Shown in pieces: positions 48,601 to 60,290 of a DNA stretch of 64,000 nt. The position numbers and the translations under genes are program-made. Below the pieces are notes generated by a model. The model saw only the letters and a list, made by a program, of their open reading frames with translations, searched no databases and was not told the origin of the DNA. Positions within the stretch are counted from its first letter, which is position 1. Each line of letters starts with the position of its first letter. The stretch comes from Selaginella tamariscina (lineage: Eukaryota > Streptophyta > Lycopodiopsida > Selaginellales > Selaginellaceae): NCBI GenBank assembly GCA_003024785.1, contig PUQB01000730.1, forward strand, positions 46,442-110,441, written 5' to 3'.

Positions 48601-51600
48601 AGTGGAAATTAATCACACACACACAAACACACACATATATATATGGATTTATTGTGCATATTTATATATACATATGAATTTATTGTAATTATCTGAGATA
48701 ATTATATATTACTGGTTTTAAAACTTTTGGGAATTGATGAAAGCCAAAACTCCATCCACAGTGAAAAAGAGCATCCTTATCACTTGGCATTTATATACAT
48801 GCATAACGCATATATGGAAATTCATACATAATCTTATATACAAACTAAGTTTATATATATATATATATATGAATTTAAATAATATGCCTACACACACGCA
48901 TATATATGTTCACCCATTCTTCTAATAATTAATACACTGGTATATAAACTAAAGACTGGGTCTTGCATGTGTGTATATGATCTTTTTATAACAACATTAA
49001 TACATCGGAGTGGTTAAGGAGATAGACTTGAAAGTGGGGAGGGCTATTTTGCACGTTGACATTCCATATAGTTCCGTACATTTCCTAAGATATGTTCATG
49101 ACCTAGAACTATGCTATTTTACAATGGAATAAAATAATTTTCACATTTTCTCGACACCAACTTCGAGGATCACCCTCTTTTTATATAAAGACGAACACAC
49201 ACAAAATGACATAACAATTACTAGTGATTCATAAATAAAAGTTGAGTGCTTGAATATGCACTCTCCATGACAACCATAACATTCTTTTTTACAGGGAAAC
49301 ATCTCTTTCAACTTCTTACAACCACGAAAGAGAATATAACATTAACTTCGTACTTCAACAACTCAGAATAATGAATGAAAACGTCTTCTCTGCATCCTTT
49401 GTCAAAACCTTACACATGATTTAATACATGTGCATGCAGGGGTGTAAAAGAAATAAGCATTTAGCAATTGCATTTAGGATATTACAATATGGTGATTGCA
49501 CATATGTTGTTTAAACCGTCTTTCTAATATATAAAATGAAACAAGTGCTCCAAAGGTGAAACAATGATTGTTCCTAAAGAGTCACTCTTAAATACATATC
49601 TTGACAAACGAAGTTGCATGCTTTTTTGATGACCTCCTTTGCATTTAGACATGCCTTTTTATGTTTATAAAGATATTTTGGGATAAAAAAGACAGGGATG
49701 GACCCGCAACCGAACCTGTAAGTTTGGTTACAAGTGTGTGTACTTGATTAACTGTGAAAATAAAATGAAATCCCCCTTTGGTTAAGGTTGCAATCTCTCC
49801 CTTTATTAGATTTATTCCAACAACAACAAGAAAGGGATTAGAAACATTTTTCAGCACTTGGAGAAACATTAGAAGCAATTTGTAAGAGTGGAAAATGTTT
49901 TTGCATGTTTGAGAACAATTAAACTGATGAATATGTGGATTCTAAAGAAGACATCCTAATGCTTAGTAGTATGTTGCCCTCAGTGTTGAGGACAACATAA
50001 ACATATATGAAAGTGAAAAAAATTACATAGAACACTTTAATCAATTTTGAAGTCATTTTACTTGGGCAAGTATGGATTAATTGAGTACTTTTTCTTTTGT
50101 AGTGATTTGGACATCACTAAAGAAACCAAAAACATAAATGTTTTGCAATGCATAAGGGCAAATTGGAAAACCGCATTTCTTTTATGAATTAGAATTGAGT
50201 ATCTAACACCTTGCTTTCCCTATGTGTTATCGTATAGCCTAGTCTTTGTCATGTATTAATTCCCTCTTCACAAATTTTTTTTGCGCATGATAAATGTTGT
50301 TAAAATTTAGTCTTGGCATTGTTGCAATATTATTGCTTGTCTTAGACCTCTTGAACATTGTGCAATATATGTACTCTGATATCTGTGAATCACTTTCCAA
50401 AATCATAACCATTGATTCCTCTTGAGTTATTTGTTAATTATTTGGTGCTTGAGTTAAATAACAACATGCTTCCTAGACCAGCAACACAACATCCCTAATG
50501 GATATAAAGGTCTTACTTATGTGTCTAATAAAAGGTCAATTAAAAATGGACCAATACCCAAGTGTGCCCCAAAGAGGTAGCATATGCCTTGGCACAATAC
50601 ATGAAAGCATCAGTGAGATCAAACTTGGTTGCATCCACAATGTCTAGTTTATTCCCTCATGCTCTTAAATATCACTTTCATCTAGGGTTTTTTTATTTGA
50701 TGAGGTTGACATTGGACATAAGGGATTTTTGCTTTGAAGTTCTTTGTATTGGATATAGTTAGAGATTGTTTTAAATATTATAATGATATACTTGCAAACT
50801 ATGCCGGTTCTAATGATGTTTTCTTACCATCCACCATGCAAGCCACGTGTGGAGGTTACGTAAGTGTTTCTCTATTGCATTATTAAATGTTTAGAATCTT
50901 ATAAATTCTTCACTCAGTTGTTGTTGTTTCTCAAGGCTTTCTCTATTTGTTAATTTTTAGCACAATGATTGATGTTGTTTGTGAGCTTTTAGAATTTATA
51001 TATTTATTTGTGTGTTTATAACTACTTTGTATGTGAAGAAACTAGCACCCACATTCATGTACCACATCATTACCAAAGACTTTCCACACAACATTCCATT
51101 CGACAACTGCTTCATTACCCATGAAACTACGAATTTGTGATACTTTGAATCTGAATGCACAACAACACTAACAAGTTTATTCTAATAGAGTTCAATCTCA
51201 ATATATGCAACCATATTAATGAATTTCAATATATAATAATAGTAGAAATATTTTGAATAATGCATTAATAATACTTTCAAATGGTCGTAAACAAATGTGT
51301 CCATAGTGGCCCAATATAATCAAACACAAATAGGCTGTTGACGTGGCTGCTGATGTAGTGAGGTGGAGGCACATGAGCTAAGGTGTACATAGTATTCTTG
51401 AGTTAGTTAGCGAAGTAGTTAGACGGCGTAGAAAGTGGGGAAAACTTGGAATTGTTGATTGTAATTTTGCCCCATAAATAAACTTCTAACATTCTTCAAA
51501 ACACAAATACGCATCTTCCAAGTCAGCCTTAGGATGCATCCTATTAATTAGATGCACATCGAAGTAACAACATTTTGAACACACGAGGAACCCATTAGCA

Positions 51601-51930
51601 CACTGACCTAGAAATATAAATGACTCTAGATATAACCATCTCAAGGACCTCTTAAGTTTCAATAGCCTATTCAAATCCTCACTTATGACAATTGACTTCA
51701 TTTTGGTTAAATGCAAGAAGTTCCTAATCCTACAAGAGAAAGAATGAATAATTGTTTACAATATTTTCAATACACGATATATTTAAAAATGTACTACTCT
51801 TAATACTTTCATCCTTGGCATTGAGGATAAAGTTTTTACCAAAAAGCCAACACATAGTTGCCAAGTGATCATTCGATGTCAATACCTTGTACATGTGTGA
51901 ACAACGTTATGTCTTTAAGATAACCCCAGA
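48601..51930. other. AT-rich relic DNA, no confident gene
   Basis: Small open frames occur (49645-49878 minus, 50562-50762 plus, 51486-51716 minus) but none matches a family I know and none is joined by convincing introns. TA repeats lie at 48850-48870. The texture suggests old transposon debris. Confidence 0.5.
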
Positions 51931-52729
51931 GAGTTGCCTCATATGACCAAAATAAGCCAAGACTTAGGGTTTAACCCTAAGTCCCATAGAATGATTATCC
52001 TCCAAACCCAGAGGATAATTCAAGTAAACTTTATAATTATGCCCCAGAAAACCTAGACAGGCTCATGCCCTAATTCCACTAAGGAGATGTGCCTCACACA
52101 TATCCATGTGACAAAGTTAAAGCATCGTCACTTACCCTATGATGAATCATCCTCATCCACGAGTACAACCCTAGTAGGAAGACGAGGGGTACCTTGATCC
52201 ACGACTAACCCTTAAGGGTTTTAGTGGTCATGTCATACCTTAAACCTAGGGCAACTACTTAGTGAGAACAAGTGTGTGCCATAAGTAGTCATGAGTGTTT
52301 TGCTAAGTAAACTCTTTAAGGCTAGGTTTAAACAACCCTAAGCATGCAACCACGCAAGTGCCTCATGGAAGGGTTTTTGCTAATGAATTTAAGTTGTTCA
52401 ACCCCTAGACATTTTTCACACCTTAAGGAAGAACATCCCTAACCAAGTGTGCTTGTTAGTACACCCAATTATGAGACATAATCTCCCTTGAGTGGATGCC
52501 TAAGGCATAACACCCTAATGCGAGCACAAGCATGTCTGCTTATTAAAGTATTCAACCCCTTGGCATTAAACCCATGACACAACCCCAAAGGGCGTGCCTT
52601 AGGTGTTGTACTGTGTGTCATCTAGCTTAATATCACATATTCGTGTGACATTGTTTTCCAAGATGTACATGTGGGTTATCTTATCATAGCCCCTTAAATT
52701 CAAAAGTTACACATGGTGACATGAATGTG
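51931..52729. other. Unidentified repeat-like DNA rich in CCTAA motifs
   Basis: Less AT-rich than its left neighbour and scattered with AACCCTAAG and CCCTAA words. No coding sequence is recognised. It adjoins a diverged LTR and may be internal or flanking sequence of the same element. Confidence 0.35.
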
Positions 52730-53462
52730 ACTCACAAATGCCAACTCTAGAACCTCCCTTGGTGAACCTTTAAAAACATAGTAAAGAGAACTTGTCAATT
52801 AAGATTTCACACTCACAATTAAACAAGAACACATATGTGTCCTATTTAGCTGCAAGTGTTGCTCTTAACTTGATGTGAAGGAGAAGGTTGAAGACATGCT
52901 TCAACCTGTAACCATTAGAACATATATTTCAATAAGACCTCCCAGGTGTGGATTGGCCAATGATAAGGGTAAGCTACCCTTAAAGTGTGACTTACCTGGT
53001 TTGGCTCGAAGTTAGAATGGCACAATATGGATTATGCCTTGACAATACAAGCTAAAGCTTACACCAATAGGACAATAACGAGCTCATTTATAAACCCAAA
53101 AATTCTCTATACAACTACCACACCTTATTTTCATGATAGACCCCCCCACTTTTCTTACTTGCTTAAGTGGGTTGGTATGGAATCCCAATCCCATGGTAAT
53201 TGACTTGATGAGTTTTTGCCTGCCTTAAACCCTAACTTGAGAGGTTAGGGTGTGGGTTAGGGCAACCCTAGGGTTAGGTTAACCCTATGGGTGTTTCTAG
53301 CCAAACCGACATGTCAAACTCACCAACTAGGATGGCAAATGAACTTTTTTATATAGAAGTGCTAGCTTCGCCTAGAGTTTCCTATAAGTATCTACAACAT
53401 CAAGCCGAACCATCACTAGATAACCAAATTGCACTAAGTAAGTTTGTTTCCTCAACACCTAG
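52730..53462 (-). repeat. Diverged LTR related to the copy 1/copy 2 family
   Basis: Read on the minus strand, it follows the order of landmarks of the copy-1 LTR: TAGGTGTTGAGGAAAC, GAAACTCTAGGCGAAG, a CCCTAA-like tract, CCAACCCACTTA, a G run, a GTGTAAGCTT...TTGTCAAGGC stretch, ATCATTGGC and a GAGTTGGCA end. It is much more diverged than the other LTRs. Its 5' part is cut by the LTR that begins at 53463. It is a fossil of a related subfamily. Confidence 0.65.
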
Positions 53463-56130
53463 TGTCAAAAACCAAGCCGAGAAGACAAGAAAGAAGCTGG
53501 ATTATAAAGATCAGAATAAGACAAGAGGCTTAATGCCTAAATTGATGTTGAACTAGAATGCTTAACCCTAATCATGTCTGCCCTTATATACTATAAGGGA
53601 AGCCAAATCTAGTCTTGGACTATCTTTATCTTGGAACCCTAATCTAGACTTTGGCTAACTTTAATGACATGTATCCATATTCGTATTTGGATCTTGGACT
53701 TGGTTAACTTAAGTGATCCTTATCCTTATCTATATCCGTATCCTGGACTTGCTAACTTTAGTGACTCTTATCAGTATTCTATCCATATCCATGTGACATA
53801 GTCAGATTGTCACATCACTCCCCTCCTTTAAGAGCTGGGCTTATCTGGATACAACTTGTTGACGGCGTTGCAAGCGTGTTACAAATTCATTGCGGGTTCC
53901 CAAAAAGGTTCACTGGAGGGTAACCAACCCAATTGATGAAGTAATAGAGTTGGTAGCAAAGTAACTTAGAGTCCAAGATTTTGTTAACTTCGTATTCCAA
54001 ATTGTTGTCAACTATAATTAGAGTTAGAGGCGGTGAAGTTCGACCAAGGAGTGTATTCAAATGATATGGCTCAAGAAAAGAAATGTGAAATATCGAATCG
54101 ATGTGCATCGAGGAAGGAAGCTCCAACCGATAAGCCACATCGTTGATATAGAATGCCACCAGAAATGGACTGAGGCATTGATAGTTGAACTTCTTAGAAA
54201 GCCGCTTAGTCTTGATGTTGCATCGAAGAAGCAAAACCTACTCACCAACTTAATAAATCAGACTGTTCTTACAATATCAATCAGCAAATTTCTTCTAATG
54301 TTCTGTACCTTTAGAAGATGTTGATGAAGCATGGCATGGATAGACTGGAGACAATCAAGTTGATCTTTGGTAGATAAATTTACCAAACTCTCAAGTGTAT
54401 CAAAACACTATCATGGATGCTGACTTGTCAAGGCATAGAAGGGTGATATATCAGTTGATGCATGTTCGGAATTATTATAAAAGAACTTAGCTAAGGGCAA
54501 TAGCAATAATCAATCATCTCGTTGGTAATTGATGAAGCACCATAAATAGTGTTCAAGGTTTTGGATAGTGTATTCTGACTGATCATCAAATTCTAGATGA
54601 TAACTCAAAGATAATGACCTCTTGATCTTGAGTAACTCAAGAAGTCGTTGCTAGAACTTAGCAATAAACTACGAACCATGATCACTTATAATGTTGTTGG
54701 GGAGTCCATGTAACCGAAAAATGTTCTTCATAACCAAGTTACTTGTTTCTTCACTGGAGATAGCCTTTATACATGACAAGAAGTGAGCCATCTTAGTAAA
54801 ACAATCCATGACAATGAGAACAACATCAAATCCTTAAGTTTGTTGCAAATCAATCACAAAGTTTATTAAGATGCAAGACCAAGGAGTTAATGGAGCTGGA
54901 AGCAGCTAAAGGAGACCATACATGCGATAATTAAGAATTTTAAAGTGAGCACAAATGTCACAAGTACAAATAAACTCTTCCACCAATTGATGTAGTCGAG
55001 GCCACCAATAGTTACCATTGATTAACTCCATTGTTTTTGTAACGCCAAAGTGACCAACACATGAAGTGCCATGATGAGACTACAGCACTTAAACTCGAGG
55101 ATCACCTTGTGGAACATAAATCAAGTCGTCATGGAGAAGCAAACTGTTGGCGAATCAAAATAGATCGTAGTCGGGTCATGAGATGGACAAAGTGTTACAT
55201 GAAGGTGAATCAAGATATCATGACCCAGCAGATCGAAGACAAGTTCATAGCATATAGTGTTAAGAAGGCTAGAGTTAAAGGGTGTAACATGATCGGCAAG
55301 TGCTTGGAGGCATTTAAGATCAAGTACCACTTGCTTTTGTTGGTCAAACACAATCGAAGATGTTGTTGGAGGCAAAGTCAAAGTCAGAGCTGATGTCATT
55401 GGAGACACAAGACATTGTCAGGCCAGAGTTGTGGTCAGAGCCAGAAATGAAGATGAAGTCAGAGTCGGAGTTGGATTTAGAGTTGGAGCCAAAGATGAAG
55501 ATGCAAAAGTGCTTCTAGGAATTGGAGGTGCCAAAATGCAGTTAGGAGTTAGAGTTGCAAAGGTACTGCCAGGAGCCAGAGTTGTCAAGATATAGCCAGG
55601 AGTCAAAGATAGAACAAAATCTGTATATTGAGGGTTTTAAACTAAGGAAGACCAAGAATAACAAGAATGTCCAAAATTTAAGTGATATTGAAGGAGATCC
55701 ATCAACTCAATTGGATCAGAATGTGGATGAAACTTCAAATTATGTTCTTGTATGAAGAGGCGATCAATTAAGTTGCCAGTTGCACCACTGTCAAGTAGAG
55801 CTGCTACGTTAACTTGAATACCATCAGATGTTGAGATAATAATAGGGCTTACTAGAGTTCATTGTCAGGATTATAGGTAGAAATGTCAAAAAAAGAAATA
55901 TTTGGAGCATACTTGTAATGGTCCAATTGGAGTGCTCCTATTTGGACTAGACCTCCTTGTTTTCTGACTCAGCCAAGGGACCATTCACCACCTTAGCTTG
56001 AATTCGTTATCAATTTGGGCACCTAGCAATTCGGTATTTGTCCTTACCACAATAAAAACACAAGTTTGTTTAAAGATGTCATTGTTGCTCGGCTTGTGTC
56101 AATGGCCCTCATGGTTGAAGAAAAACATCC
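53463..56130 (-). mobile_element. Minus-strand Ty3/gypsy element, partial
   Basis: The minus-strand 3' LTR is 53463-53814 (TGTCAAAAAC...TTGTCACA), with a polypurine tract (CTTAAAGGAGGGGAGTGA, minus strand) just inside. The integrase C-terminal region and chromodomain-like tail (DSIFHISFLEPYH, YFINWVGYPPVN) are at 53887-54234, integrase remains at about 54300-55100 and a gag zinc-knuckle-like stretch (CFYCGKDKYRIARC) near 56020-56070. Reverse transcriptase is not recognised. No second LTR is seen. It is a fossil with many breaks, related to the element at 7787-10850 by LTR ends and polypurine tract style. Confidence 0.65.
55400..55620. repeat. Low-complexity imperfect repeat in a gypsy gag region
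   Basis: Repeated variations on AGAGTTGGAGCC and GCCAGAGTTG give a Pro/Thr/Ala-rich open frame on the minus strand. This is probably a simple-sequence expansion within gag of the element at 53463-56130. Confidence 0.6.
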
Positions 56131-56148
56131 ACTTGCATTGGTTCGGCA

Positions 56149-59100
56149 TCATAACATAAAGTAGACAAAGTACATGTGTACACATGGGCTCCAACTTTTG
56201 CTTTTCTGAAAGGTAGAACAACTGCATGTAGGATAAGTACTAATAATCACCTTTGTAGAGTCATTTCCTACCGACACAACGAAAGCCTCCTTCCATTCTC
56301 TAACTGTCACTTCAACATTTATTACTCGACCTAAAAACGTCTTGGCCTTGTGGAAATTCTTCTGTTGTTCCTTAGACATTTTTGTTGGAGTTCGGACTAG
56401 GCATCCTTTGAAAGGTGGAATTGTTGTAGATCCAACTCCACGTGGTGGCGATGGTGTTTTGTCCTTCTGACCCTCATCTACTCTTCCTGTCGTCCCCTGT
56501 AAACCTTCCAAAACAAAGCCTGCATCCTATAGTTCTTTAACCTCCTCACTTGTCAGCTTTGTTTCCTTGAGCACAAGCCAAACCATTGGTGATGTTGGAA
56601 TTCTTGACTGAAGAATTTTGCTGTTTGGCCGCGTAAAACACCCTGAATCTCTTGGGCAGAACCACATCATCTGTTGTACATATTCCTCATTCCCCAAGGC
56701 ATCACTGTACATTCGTTTTCCATAGAATCCTGGTGCTGGCACTCTGCTTGGATAATCGATTGGTTTTCCACACAAAGCAATTCTTTTCTGATTCATCCCC
56801 AAACACTTAACCTTACTGGATGCTCCAATTCATCTGATGGCCCACTCTATTTGTGCAATCTCTCTCCAAAACCTCTTCAAACCTTAACCTCTTTCTCCTA
56901 TTGTTTGGACCACCCACTCTGTGTACTCTACATCATGTCTGTGTGAACATCGAGCATCAAACTGTTCTGTTCCTGTGACTGTTCTCCTGACAATTTGCAC
57001 TCGATTGTTAGTGGTACTTGTGAACTCCGGGCTGGTCAAGTGTTCCTCGTCTTCCACCAGATTGATAATTGTTGATGGAGATACACTTTTCCCCTTAGAG
57101 AGTTTGTGTTGCACTCGTTTCAATAGAGTTTCCTTCAAAGGACCTAACCCTGTATACCTCCCTTCTATTGTGCTTTCACCTTCGCACTCTGCAAAACTGC
57201 ATCGGTGAGGTCTAACATTGTCGCCTCCAACAGTGGTACTCTTTTGGCCAATTTTGCTCTTCTTGCTCTTGCGTGAATCACTTCAACATTGTTTGTAGTT
57301 GGAACGCTCGCGAGTCCTTCTTCTGTCATGTCTCCCAGTTTTACCATGAAGATGTGGTCCTCATGCCTGATCCACCAAGACAACCATGTCTTCAAAGCAT
57401 GAATGTTTGACACTCGTCCTTCCCAAAAAGACTCGAGAATTGCTAGTTGCTCTTTTTTAGATTGTTCATTCAGTGCTGTAGGCCAGGCATGAGCAAGCTT
57501 CATGTGTTCTTCGCGGTGTTCTTCTGCGATCCATTTCTTTGTCACCTGACGCACGGATTGCATAAAGTGAAATAGACAACTTCTTTCCTTTCCTTTCATC
57601 TTTGCTCCATTATTGAATACTTGGTGCAAAGCTATCCATATCACTCCAGCCTCATCCGACATGAAACCAGCAAAGTTTACATTCTCCAAACCCTGTTTCT
57701 TACAAACCTCTAGCATTGTGTTCAAGAACTTTAGCACCGCAACATTATCTTCGTGGCACATATCTGTGTAAGCTATAGTGACCATGAATTTGACATTGTA
57801 AGAGAGCATTAGATAACAAAGATTTAAAAGTGTTATGAAGAGTTCTACAACTTACAATGGGTCATAAAGGTGTATTCCAATTGTCGCCCAGTTTGGTATA
57901 CGGTGTGTGTGGTCCAAACAACCCATTAATCATGAAGGTCTCCTCCACTTTGATACCTTCTGATGTAGTCAACTCCTAAACCTGATCCCTCATCTATCAT
58001 TTTGAAAATCAAAGGCTGCTCCTCAGCACCATGCAGTTCCATCCCTAAAACATGTATGACGTGAATGAAAGGTCTTGGCAACTTTGTCTTTAGCTCTAGA
58101 AGATCCCTCATAACCCTCTCTAAAGTGTGTCTCCTTCTGTCTTGATTATGTAATCCAATCCCGAGTCCTAAAGAAAAGGTCACATCAATGTGCCGAGATA
58201 TAAAGAAAAATACCTTCGATGATTTGTAAGAGGTTCAAGTTTTAAGAGTAAACCAGTGTACGAGACTTCTCCTCCTTCCTTGAAAAGTTCTTCAAAGATG
58301 AATTCATGTGTAGCTTGAAACTCAATCACTCGTTGATTGGTTCATGGACTGCTTTTTACCACATTACTAACACTAGCTCTGGCACGCTAAAAGTTTAAAG
58401 CTAACACTAAGGGGCTGATTGGATGCTGATGAACACCTCTATGAATGAACAACCTTGTAAATGAAATGTTGTCTAGTAGAATGTAGTACACATAAGCCGG
58501 ACAAGTGTGCACTAGCAATGGCTCCTCTCCACAATGCTTACATTTCATGCCTTTTACTTTGCTTAACTCAGTTGTCTTTGCCTTCTCCACAGCACCCTTG
58601 AAGTGGCATTCATTTGCTTTCTTCTCAAAAGCCAAGTAGGGGTAGATAGCATTGATGCACTTGAGATGTCTGACACATGAACTTCGACTAACTCGCGCCA
58701 AAACATGCCAGTGTGTTGTGCTCGAGTGTGTCCAATGGTAGCAACCATCCTTGCGATTTATCCCCAAGTACTTCTATGTGCTTTCTTTCTTTGGAGGAAG
58801 TTCGTAAATCACATTTCCATTGTATATATCCAGTAGTTTAAAGATTCGTTTAACTTCAGACGAACCAATGAAATCCTTCTTTATCCTACATTTGTCTGCT
58901 CTTAGAAGACATACCAGCATGGATTCTTCATGCTCCTTTATCCGCAACCTGAATAACGGGCCCTTTGCCAGGCACAATGTGTAAAAGATAAATTGGTTTG
59001 ATGCATTACTTTCTAGTAACAACTCCACATCTTCTCCAGAACTCGCAGAAACTGACATCAATTGAACCATATATATACTAAACCAACAAGGAATATTGAA

Positions 59101-59193
59101 AGTAATGTGAAGATCATGTTCAAACACAAAAGCATTTCCATCTTCATCGATTGGGAAATCTTTGTCAATGCCTTCATAGGTAACTCTGGCCAT
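56149..59193 (-). pseudogene. MULE-type transposase with SWIM zinc finger
   Basis: Minus-strand coding sequence from MARVTYEGIDKDFP (59193) to a SWIM-type motif CSCSTFQKSKSWSPCVH near 56170-56230. Between them are a Cys/His-rich N-terminal region (CVRHLKC, KCKHCGEE, GVHQHPIS; 58387-58767) and the transposase core at 57165-57809. The core has NVNFAGFMSDEAGVIWIALH (a likely catalytic Asp), CLFHFMQSVRQVTKKW and TTNNVEVIHARARR, the order seen in Mutator-like DDE transposases. The first frame is broken by an in-frame TAG at 58774 and continues beyond it; other frame changes follow in 56.5-58.2 kb, some of which may be introns. Terminal inverted repeats were not seen. A decayed or poorly sequenced Mutator-like DNA transposon is the best reading. 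Confidence 0.65.
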
Positions 59194-59649
59194 GACAATG
59201 CAAGGAGAAATCTCAGGAAAGCAAAGCAAAAGATTAAACATACTCTCGTTCGCCAAAAAAATTATAATCGTTGATAATAAAAGTGAACACACTTTTGTAT
59301 ATAATTAATTCTACGCTGCCCAATGTTCTTAATATTCCTCTCTAGTATCACCATGTAATTTAATTATTACCTTTTATGATATGAAATATCTTCACCTTTA
59401 CCAATTATTCACATATTTTAATATTAACCCTAAATTTTAATGTCACATTTATTCCGTAGGGTTTACTGTTTTCATTGTGGCTAGGGTTTTTTAGTAGATA
59501 GGGTTTACTATTTCCATTGCGGCTAGGGTTTTTTCTATTCAGATTTGATATCTGAAATCTCCTCCAAGCGGCGCATCCATTTTGAGTCGATTCGTGTAGC
59601 ACCCAAGTAAACCAGTCGAGATTTTTATACCATTTAATTGTCGACACCA
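59194..59649. other. 5' flank of the MULE transposase with a short duplication
   Basis: AT-rich upstream DNA. A unit of about 55 bp containing TAGGGTTTACT and GGCTAGGGTTTTTT occurs twice (about 59455-59560). No gene is recognised. Confidence 0.5.
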
Positions 59650-60225
59650 TCCTGCTCAGTCGGCAGCCACAAGGTTTGTTCAATTTCTTTTTCTTTAATT
59701 TGCGGCTCAAGTATCCATATCACAATGTGTTTTTTTTTATGACAGGGTCTTCCCATTTGTGCCGTCTGAGAGAGACGGCACCATCTGGCTCAGTCAGCCA
59801 CAAGGTCTGTTCAATTTCTTTTTTTTTAATTTGCGGCTCAAGTATCCATATCACAATGTTTTTTTTTTTATGCCAAAGTTAAAGGGTCTTCCCATTTGTC
59901 CTGTCTAAGAGAGACGGCACCATCCTGGCTCAGTCGGTAGCCACAAGGTCTGTTCAATTTCTTTTTTTTTTAATTTGCGGCTCAAATATCCATATCACAA
60001 TGTGTTTTTTTTTTTTTGCTAGAGTTAAAGGGTCTTCCCATTTGTGCCATTTGAGAGGGACACCATCCTGGCTCAGTCGACATACATCATACATCATCTC
60101 ATTTGTGTTGAGAGGGTCGGCACCAACCGGTCTCAGTCGGCAGGTTTTGCTCATCGACTTTTCTGTGTCACTGAGAGGGTCAGCACCATCTAGCCTGAGT
60201 CGGCAGCCACAAGGTTAGTCATCTT
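59650..60225. repeat. Minisatellite of about 140-150 bp units between divergent genes
   Basis: Three clear copies (starting near 59662, 59800 and 59935) share CTCAGTCGG..GCCACAAGG, TTCAATTTCTTTTT, AATTTGCGGCTCAA, CATATCACAATG and GGTCTTCCCATTTGTGCC. Two or three shorter copies of GAGAGGGTCGGCACCA...CTCAGTCGGCA follow up to 60215. It lies between the start of the MULE transposase (minus) and the relic gene on the plus strand. Confidence 0.9.
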
Positions 60226-60290
60226 TGGTTTTTGTTTTTCCTTTTGTCTCCAATCAATTGACTTGTGTGTTTGCTTTTCAGAGTCTACAA

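Noticed and set aside
54061-54324. Plus-strand open frame in the minus-strand gypsy element
   Set aside because: The minus strand in the same place encodes the integrase/chromodomain tail, so this frame is its shadow.
53887-56130. Assigning the gypsy fragment at 53.5-56.1 kb and the MULE at 56.1-59.2 kb to one element
   Set aside because: Their gene contents belong to different classes and the zinc-knuckle region ends before the SWIM frame begins; they are simply adjacent.
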